Shown in pieces: positions 4,875-9,236 of a DNA stretch of 9,236 nt. Each line of letters opens with the position of its first letter. Positions within the stretch are counted from its first letter, which is position 1. A program made the translations under genes and the position numbers. The stretch comes from Sulfurovum sp. (GTDB taxonomy: Bacteria; Campylobacterota; Campylobacteria; Campylobacterales; Sulfurovaceae): NCBI GenBank assembly GCA_004377245.1, contig SOIK01000220.1, positions 1-9,236 on the forward strand. The letters run 5' to 3'. Under the pieces are notes generated by a model that saw only the letters and a program-made list of their open reading frames with translations, was not told where the DNA came from and searched no databases.

Positions 4875-5164
4875 AAAAAGGTAGAAACGAAACAAGAACC
4901 AAATATCTTATTTGAAAAACCTTATAAAATATATAATTTTATAAGGTTTTTATTTTTCAAAGAATTCATCATTATGATAAGCACCAAATCCCGTAAACAA
5001 GATACATTAAGGTTAGAGAAAATTACCTCATCAAGGCACATAGAACTATAGAGATATATTTTATTGTTTCCTAGTGTCTACAAGGGAAAATAAGCTCAAG
5101 ATAGAGGTATTGATATACTGAGGACTAAAAAGCGTTCTGTCCCCTGTAAGTAAATATAGAAGTG
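4875..5164. other. Gene-free stretch between the array and the small gene
   Basis: No gene seen. It holds the third AT-rich hairpin (4915-4951) and, at about 5128-5143, AAAGCGTTCTGTCCCC, which on the other strand reads GGGGACAGAACGCTTT. That recalls the ends of REP-associated (Y1) transposase elements, but no transposase or second end is present. The remainder shows nothing I can name. Confidence 0.5.
4915..4951. terminator. AT-rich hairpin, copy 3; possible two-way terminator at the array end
   Basis: A perfect 16-bp stem, AAAAACCTTATAAAAT and ATTTTATAAGGTTTTT, with a five-base loop, followed by TATTTTT on the plus strand and preceded by A-rich sequence. It lies 103 bases after the acpH stop and could end cassette transcription. 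The stem is weak in G/C, so the terminator role is uncertain while the repeat itself is certain. Confidence 0.45.
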
Positions 5165-5431
5165 TTACAGCTCTACGAACTCAATCTCAGCTTCATACAG
5201 TTTGTCGAGAAGTAGTTGGTCTGATTTTGAAATGCTTGGCTTATGCTGTTCGATTGCCTCTATGATCTTCAAGAAAAGATAATGTTCCGTCTCTCTTTCA
5301 TCTAGTGTGCCTTTATGTGGTGAAACCATAGAAGATGTAACATGATCTATTATAAATGTATCCATACCTTGAGAGAAAGGTGGTCTGTAACATACTGAGA
5401 ATAGTTTTAATTCGGGTGTTATTTTATCCAT
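5165..5431 (-). CDS. Small hypothetical protein, 88 aa
   Basis: I do not recognise this protein. It is probably real: AAAGGA stands seven bases before ATG 5431, a plausible promoter lies further upstream, and the length and mixed composition look like a soluble cytoplasmic protein. The N-terminal half contains a Phe/Pro-rich patch (YRPPF, 15-19). The C-terminal half is acidic and helical, with LFLKIIEAIEQHKPSISKSD (52-71) followed by a Leu/Glu-rich tail ending IEFVEL. There is no signal peptide, membrane segment or metal-binding cluster. It stands alone on the minus strand between the integron array and tRNA-Asn, read towards the array. It could be the first ordinary chromosomal gene beyond the array or another acquired gene; base composition does not decide. 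Confidence 0.6.
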   Translation of the reverse strand: MDKITPELKLFSVCYRPPFSQGMDTFIIDHVTSSMVSPHKGTLDERETEHYLFLKIIEAIEQHKPSISKSDQLLLDKLYEAEIEFVEL

Positions 5432-5740
5432 CTGCTTATCCTTTTATTATTGTCATTAACATAGGATATCTAAAACTCGTTTATTTGTATAGGTGATGTT
5501 TCCATAACTCTCAAGAGCAGTACTAGATCTCTATGCTTTACATACATATATGCCCAAGAATAACCATAACAGTATTCTTGCATAAAATTATATGTAGTAG
5601 AAAGATAAATGCTTAATTTGAGTTCTGTGGTTTGTTTTACTTAAGGAATAGTTTGTAATTGAAAATGATAAATGAAAATATAGACTTGACACCTAATTGA
5701 ACCTTAAGGCTGGAAAGTACGATGAGAACGTTGTTTGTAG
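5432..5740. other. Intergenic stretch without other visible genes
   Basis: About 310 AT-rich bases between the 88-aa gene and tRNA-Asn. Apart from the ribosome binding site and the candidate promoter of the 88-aa gene at its left end, I see no gene, repeat or strong hairpin here. Confidence 0.5.
5486..5514 (-). promoter_or_regulatory. Candidate promoter for the 88-aa gene
   Basis: On the minus strand TTGAGA (5514-5509) and TATACA (5491-5486) are separated by 17 bases. The expected start near 5479 gives a leader of about 48 bases. The -10 box matches consensus at only four of six positions. Confidence 0.35.
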
Positions 5741-5815
5741 TGGCTCCGGATGCTGGATTCGAACCAGCGACCAAATGATTAACAGTCATCTACTCTACCG
5801 CTGAGCTAATCCGGA
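5741..5815 (-). tRNA. tRNA-Asn (anticodon GUU)
   Basis: Read on the minus strand it folds as a complete 75-base tRNA with encoded CCA. The acceptor arms are TCCGGAT and ATCCGGA, followed by G and CCA. The D arm contains TTAGCTCAGCGGTAGAG, the anticodon loop is CTGTTAA with GTT at 5783-5781, and the T arm is CTGG-TTCGAAT-CCAG. It supplies Asn for AAC and AAU codons. It has its own promoter and stands between the radical SAM gene and the small 88-aa gene. Its 3' end shows no duplicated fragment elsewhere in the window, so there is no sign here that it served as an integration site. Confidence 0.97.
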
Positions 5816-5854
5816 ATGATTGTGAAAAAGCGAGGTGCTTGTTTCGTGGGTGAG

Positions 5855-5883
5855 ATTATAGTCAAAAAGTTTTTTAAAGTCAA
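5855..5883 (-). promoter_or_regulatory. Strong promoter of tRNA-Asn
   Basis: On the minus strand TTGACT (5883-5878), 17 bases, then TATAAT (5860-5855). This is one base from the sigma-70 consensus. The predicted start near 5848 lies about 33 bases before the mature tRNA. The box begins only eight bases past the stop codon of the radical SAM gene. Confidence 0.8.
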
Positions 5884-5890
5884 GGATTTT

Positions 5891-6802
5891 TTAAGCTTTT
5901 TTGTAAAATTTCACACCATTTGTCTCAATAGACTTTATTTTATCTTCTTTGATTAATTTTTCTAGCCTTTTTTGACTCTCGTCATCAAATAAAATGACTA
6001 TATCTTCAGGACTTAACGGTCTTTTCGAGAGTGTTTGTAAAATCTCTTCATCCCTGTACGAAGAAGGCTTAGACTCTACCTTTTTTCTGGAAGCAATGTA
6101 CACAGGAAGTGAAGGATCAAAAAGATGGGCAATGTGATGTAACTCTTCATAACTTAAAGGTTTTACAGCATAGGCAGGTGGTCTGTCTATAGTGCCAATG
6201 TCTATACGTATTGGTTTTAGTGTTAAGAAAAACTCATTAAGTGCTGCTATATGTTCTTCCTGGTCGTTGAGTGTTTTTACAAAAAGTGTTTCTATGATGA
6301 AAGGTTTACTATAGCGCTTTTTAAAAGCAAGCATCCCCTCTTTTATCTCTTGGGCAGTAATACCTTCATGTACCCTGTCAAGCTTCTTAAAACAAGCATC
6401 TGTTGCACAATCCAGTGAGAGTTTTACAGAGTCAAGTTTCAAGAGTGCATCTTGCACAGCTTTGTCTGCAATCGTACTACCATTACTCAATATAAGTGTC
6501 TCCGTACTACCCTTTATCTTATTGATACGGTCTATGAGTTCAGAAAGGTACGGGTAGAGTGTCGGTTCGCCATTGGCAGTGATGGTAATGACATCTATGT
6601 TTTGATGCTCCTTCAAAGCTTTTTGAAGTGCAGCGATGATCTCATCTACAGAGATCACATCTTCATAACTCCCCATCGTCTTTGCAGGGTCAAGTTCACA
6701 GTAGAGACAATCAAAGTTACATTGTTTTTTAGAGGGGCTTAGGTCAATGCCTAATGATGTACCGAAACGACGGGAGTGGATAGGACCGAAGATGATGTTC
6801 AT
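5891..6802 (-). CDS. Radical SAM protein, COG0731-like Fe-S oxidoreductase
   Basis: A 303-residue radical SAM enzyme. The iron-sulphur motif CNFDCLYC (28-35, Cys 28, 32, 35) binds the 4Fe-4S cluster that cleaves S-adenosylmethionine. ITANGEPT (74-81, with GEP) is the usual SAM-binding second motif, and ILSNGS lies further on. The N-terminal FGPIHSRRFGTSLGIDL (5-21) and the whole plan suit the COG0731 group, related to the wyosine tRNA-modifying enzymes; a homologue is annotated in Helicobacter and other Campylobacterota. The substrate is unknown. The C-terminal 80 residues look like a small helical domain ending GVKFYKKA. AGGAG stands six bases before ATG 6802. It is separated from hemE by 349 bases of repeats, so it is probably its own transcription unit, and it ends just before the tRNA-Asn promoter. 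Confidence 0.88.
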   Translation of the reverse strand: MNIIFGPIHSRRFGTSLGIDLSPSKKQCNFDCLYCELDPAKTMGSYEDVISVDEIIAALQKALKEHQNIDVITITANGEPTLYPYLSELIDRINKIKGSTETLILSNGSTIADKAVQDALLKLDSVKLSLDCATDACFKKLDRVHEGITAQEIKEGMLAFKKRYSKPFIIETLFVKTLNDQEEHIAALNEFFLTLKPIRIDIGTIDRPPAYAVKPLSYEELHHIAHLFDPSLPVYIASRKKVESKPSSYRDEEILQTLSKRPLSPEDIVILFDDESQKRLEKLIKEDKIKSIETNGVKFYKKA

Positions 6803-7151
6803 TTTTTCTCCTGTAGGGTTAAGTGCTGAGGGTTAAGTGTTAAGAGAGACATGTTTTTTTCCTTTTATATTCGTCATCCTCGTACTTGACCCGGGAATGA
6901 CGGGAGGAGAGAATTTTACTTTCTTTCAGAAACTCTCGTCCTCGTTCCATCCTCTCCTGAGGTGGAATGCAGACGTAAATTTAAATCATAAAAAATTGTA
7001 ATTAGCCAATTGAATGATATGTGGGTTGCACCTCAGGAGAGGTGGAACCAGAAAAACTGATATAGTATATCATATTGAAGTATGCATTCCCAAACATAGT
7101 TTGGGAACGAGAAGAATCGCTCTTTCTTAACCCTTAACGCTTAACACTGAG
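6803..7151. repeat. Intergenic cluster of hairpin repeats
   Basis: No gene, but dense repeats. GTTAAG heptads at 6816-6848 (+ strand) face inverted ones at 7126-7148 (TTAACCC TTAACGC TTAACAC). Between them lie CGTCAT/ATGACG (6872-6902), a hairpin at 6945-6966 with a partly inverted copy at 7027-7049 (CACCTC AGGA GAGGTG), and a perfect 9-bp hairpin TTCCCAAAC/GTTTGGGAA (7087-7107). These resemble REP-type intergenic elements. The leftmost bases also hold the radical SAM ribosome binding site. Confidence 0.7.
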
Positions 7152-7171
7152 TTAGTGCTTCGCACTAACTC
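7149..7171 (-). other. Hairpin spanning the hemE stop codon
   Basis: A perfect 10-bp stem, GAGTTAGTGC and GCACTAACTC, with a three-base loop, contains the hemE stop (7152-7154). No T-run follows on the minus strand, so I do not call it an intrinsic terminator; it may stabilise the 3' end of the message. Confidence 0.5.
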
Positions 7172-8195
7172 TCTGACACTCACTCACAAAGTGTTGAGCA
7201 TTTTCTACTGGTACATCTGGAAGGATTCCGTGACCTAGGTTGAAAATATGTCTTTTAGTTCCCATGATATCTTGTATAGCCTCTACACATGCTGTCGTAG
7301 CTTCTTTGTCATAGAGTCTGCATGGCTCCATGTTTCCTTGGAGTACATACTTGTCACCTAGTTTTTCTTTAGCAAGTGACATAGGTGTTGACCAATCTAC
7401 ACCAAATACATCAAAGTTGCCATACACTTTGTCTAAAAATGCTGGTATCCCTTTAGGGAACATGATCACTGGAATATGCGGATATTTCTCTTTAAGATAT
7501 TCTGCGATCTCAACCATGTATTTCCAAGAAAACTCATCGTATTTTCCTGGTTCTATGGCTGCTGCCCATGAGTCAAAGATCTGTACAACATCGATGCCTG
7601 ATTGGATCTGTTTTTCCATATAAAGCTTCACAACTTCTGTTACTTTTGCAAGTATATTGTGTAAAAGCTCTGGGTTTGAGTACATCATCTTTTTACAAAT
7701 ATTGTACGTCTTAGTTCCTTGACCTTCTATCATGTACGTAGCAAGTGTCCAAGGTGCTCCTGTAAAGCCTATAAGTGCTTTGTCGTCACCTCTTGCATCA
7801 AGTTGCTCTCTTAATAGTTCTATCGTCTCGTAAACATAAGTGAGTTTACTAGCCGCTTCTTCACCACCGATGAGTCTATCTAAGTCTTCTTGTGATACTA
7901 AAGGGTCAGAGAACTTTGGTCCCTCCCCTTTCACAAAACTCAAGTCCATACCCATCTCATCTGGGATGACGAGGATATCTGAAAATAAGATAGCTGCATC
8001 TACACCCACGATGTCAAGTGGTTGGATAGTCACTTCTGCCGCTTTTTTTGGATCATGACAAAGGTTTAGAAAGTTTCCAGCTTCTGCTCTTACAGCCATA
8101 TACTCTGGCAGATAACGTCCTGCTTGTCTCATCATCCATACTGGAGTATATGGTGTCTCTTTACCTAAACATGCGTCTACAAATATTTTACTCAT
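7152..8195 (-). CDS. hemE: Uroporphyrinogen decarboxylase
   Basis: HemE converts uroporphyrinogen III to coproporphyrinogen III by removing four carboxyl groups, a cytoplasmic step of haem synthesis that needs no cofactor. The protein has 347 residues, the usual length. Family blocks are all present: [15 protein letters not shown] (18-32), which includes the arginines that hold the substrate; FSDILV (71-76), with the catalytic Asp at 73; [13 protein letters not shown]; and [11 protein letters not shown] near the end. I place the start at ATG 8195, six bases after the strong ribosome binding site GGGGAGG (8208-8202). A longer open frame to 8255 adds 20 residues foreign to the family and would read through the repeat. 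The ribosome binding site lies in one arm of a 16-bp inverted repeat, which may affect translation. The upstream neighbour yqhA is in the same direction, 269 bases away. Confidence 0.96.
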   Translation of the reverse strand: MSKIFVDACLGKETPYTPVWMMRQAGRYLPEYMAVRAEAGNFLNLCHDPKKAAEVTIQPLDIVGVDAAILFSDILVIPDEMGMDLSFVKGEGPKFSDPLVSQEDLDRLIGGEEAASKLTYVYETIELLREQLDARGDDKALIGFTGAPWTLATYMIEGQGTKTYNICKKMMYSNPELLHNILAKVTEVVKLYMEKQIQSGIDVVQIFDSWAAAIEPGKYDEFSWKYMVEIAEYLKEKYPHIPVIMFPKGIPAFLDKVYGNFDVFGVDWSTPMSLAKEKLGDKYVLQGNMEPCRLYDKEATTACVEAIQDIMGTKRHIFNLGHGILPDVPVENAQHFVSECQRVSAKH

Positions 8196-8197
8196 CA

Positions 8198-8466
8198 AGT
8201 ACCTCCCCACCCATAGTTTGATGGGCTCTGAAAGACTAGAAGAGATGGAGTACAAGGCAGATTTTTGCAGAACTGCTTAAAGCAATTCAAAAAAATCTAA
8301 CGCCGTAATCTGTCTCTTCTAGACTTTCCCATCGGGTGGTTTAAAAAATAGCCATTTTCGGCGTTAATCTCTCTCGAAGCAGAAGAACTGCGTCTACAAT
8401 AGATTGCCTAAAAACTGACCATTTTTTAAATCACAGAACCCACCCAACTTTGGGTGGGGAGGTACT
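8198..8466 (-). repeat. Foldback intergenic element between yqhA and hemE
   Basis: Bounded by a perfect 16-bp inverted repeat: AGTACCTCCCCACCCA at 8198-8213 and TGGGTGGGGAGGTACT at 8451-8466. Nested inside are GAAAGACTAGAAGAGA (8230-8245) against 8313-8328 (15 of 16 paired), TAACGCCG (8298-8305) against CGGCGTTA (8359-8366), and a related pair around GGTTTAAAAAAT (about 8338-8349) and ATTTTTTAAATC (8421-8432). A local hairpin CCCACCCA/TGGGTGGG (8439-8458) competes with the outer pairing. The left outer arm contains the hemE ribosome binding site; the right one overlaps the yqhA stop. It could be a repeat insertion, a regulator, or both. Confidence 0.75.
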
Positions 8467-8971
8467 ACTTCCCTACTTTACCTAAAAAATACAACCCTAC
8501 AGAAAGAGCAGTGATCGAACCTGCAAAATATAACATCTCTAACGGTGTTGAAAAGTTTGTGTGTAAAACCCTCTGAAAAAAGTTTACAACCAAAACCATG
8601 ACAATGACTTTTGCGATCTTGTCTTTGAGTTGATCAAGCGAATGGATAGCAAGTATTTTACTACCGCTCTTACCCTCTGCCTCTTCTATATCTGATATGA
8701 AAAGCTCATAAAGACCAAAAGAGAAGATGAACATCACAACCGCGATAAGATAGAGGTCTACCGCACCGATAATACCCGCAACGATATCTTCATGAAACTT
8801 TTCAGGATGTGCACCTGTTACTATAGTATTAAATGTATAAACTGCAACACCCCAAATATCTAATGATGCTACTACAAAAAGAATAATAGCACCTAATAAA
8901 CCAAAAATTACTGCTAATATGACGATAAATCTACTTCGCCAAATAGCACCTTCAAATAACGATTCTAACAT
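8465..8971 (-). CDS. YqhA (UPF0114) family membrane protein
   Basis: A 168-residue inner-membrane protein of the YqhA/UPF0114 family, near the family's usual length of about 165. Hydrophobic segments lie at roughly 14-38, 64-92, 118-136 and 142-165, separated by short charged loops (for example DIEEAEGKSGSK, 94-105). The N-terminal ESLFEGAIWRSRFIVILAVI (3-22) and LYELFISDIE (87-96) are characteristic. The function is not firmly established. The ATG (8971-8969) shares its A with the TAA stop of asd (8973-8971), so translation is very likely coupled and the two genes are in one operon. The stop codon falls in the right arm of the foldback element that leads to hemE. No odd features otherwise; the gene is intact. 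Confidence 0.88.
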   Translation of the reverse strand: MLESLFEGAIWRSRFIVILAVIFGLLGAIILFVVASLDIWGVAVYTFNTIVTGAHPEKFHEDIVAGIIGAVDLYLIAVVMFIFSFGLYELFISDIEEAEGKSGSKILAIHSLDQLKDKIAKVIVMVLVVNFFQRVLHTNFSTPLEMLYFAGSITALSVGLYFLGKVGK

Positions 8972-9236
8972 TAAGCATTTTCCTCTAATTTAATCCACTT
9001 CTGTGCAATTCTCACTGCATTGGTTGCAGCTCCTACTCTTACTTGATCCGCCACACCCCAAAGGTGTAAAATATTATTTGCAAACAGATCTTTTCTGATA
9101 CGTCCGACATAAGTCTCATCTGTATCTGTTGAGATGATAGGCATAGGGTATTCATTTTTAGACATATCATCGATGACCGTTACATTTTCAAAGTTACCCA
9201 ATACTTCTCTTGCTTTATCTACATTTACATCCACAT
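8971..9236 (-). CDS. asd: Aspartate-semialdehyde dehydrogenase, C-terminal part (cut by window edge)
   Basis: Only the last 88 or so codons are in the window; the gene continues beyond the right edge, so no start is given. The enzyme reduces aspartyl phosphate to aspartate semialdehyde with NADPH, the branch point to lysine, diaminopimelate, threonine and methionine. Recognisable C-terminal features are the YPMPIIST stretch, the VGRIRKD motif (an Arg in this region binds substrate) and the dimer-interface helix VRVGAATNAVRIA near the end. The catalytic Cys lies in the missing part. The TAA stop overlaps the yqhA start by one base. This fragment is ordinary and in good order; the methionine nearest the window edge is internal. 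Confidence 0.93.
   Translation of the reverse strand, partial: VDVNVDKAREVLGNFENVTVIDDMSKNEYPMPIISTDTDETYVGRIRKDLFANNILHLWGVADQVRVGAATNAVRIAQKWIKLEENA

Noticed and set aside
313..4951. The repeated hairpins as a CRISPR array
   Set aside because: Copies are kilobases apart, palindromic, and without regular spacers or cas genes.
5741..5815. tRNA-Asn as the attachment site of a genomic island
   Set aside because: No duplicated tRNA 3' end and no phage-type integrase in the window; the array is explained by attC recombination.
7149..7171. Intrinsic terminator at the end of hemE
   Set aside because: The 10-bp stem is real but no T-run follows on the transcribed strand and the stem includes the stop codon.
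8196..8255. Upstream start for hemE giving 367 residues
   Set aside because: The added residues do not fit the family, and the strong ribosome binding site is placed for ATG 8195.

Overview
The right half of this window looks like the chromosome of a low-GC Campylobacterota bacterium (the Sulfurovum/Sulfurimonas type is my best guess). It carries, all read leftward, the 3' end of asd, a yqhA-family membrane gene starting on the asd stop codon, hemE, a radical SAM gene of the COG0731 type, and tRNA-Asn(GUU) with its own near-consensus promoter. The taxon rests on the protein flavour and the AT-rich, tightly packed style, not on a database search.

The left half (about 1-4874) is different. It reads as the body of a chromosomal integron cassette array. 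Five sites of 67-74 bp have attC architecture: an outer AAC/GTT pair, an imperfect stem, and in the left arm an unpaired extra base (usually G) next to the L box. They lie at 1448-1519, 1827-1900, 3418-3484, 4111-4180 and 4807-4874. Between them are single-gene, promoter-poor units of very different base composition: a small membrane peptide overlapping a DUF504/MJ1316-type protein; a Cdd1-like helix-hairpin-helix protein; a GC-richer FAD-dependent oxidoreductase inserted backwards with its own extended -10 promoter; a DUF6228-like protein with a TTG start; and an AcpH-like acyl carrier protein phosphodiesterase whose stop codon lies inside its attC. Gene direction implies that attI and the integrase intI lie to the left of the window. 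No integrase is visible.

Region by region: 1-705 has no convincing gene but holds AT-rich hairpins and possible recombination cores. 706-891 is a GC-rich, highly structured non-coding segment, of which an internally deleted copy recurs at 3478-3519. 892-4874 is the gene-bearing array. 4875-5164 holds only an AT-rich hairpin and unassigned DNA. 5165-5431 is a small unrecognised gene. 5741-5815 is tRNA-Asn. 5891-6802 is the radical SAM gene. 6803-7151 is packed with hairpin repeats. 7152-8195 is hemE. 8196-8467 is a large foldback whose outer 16-bp arms include the hemE ribosome binding site. 8465-9236 is yqhA and partial asd.

The cassette genes are not a pathway; they are an accessory collection shuffled by site-specific recombination. 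The right-hand genes are housekeeping: haem synthesis (hemE) and the aspartate-family amino acid and cell wall precursor branch (asd).
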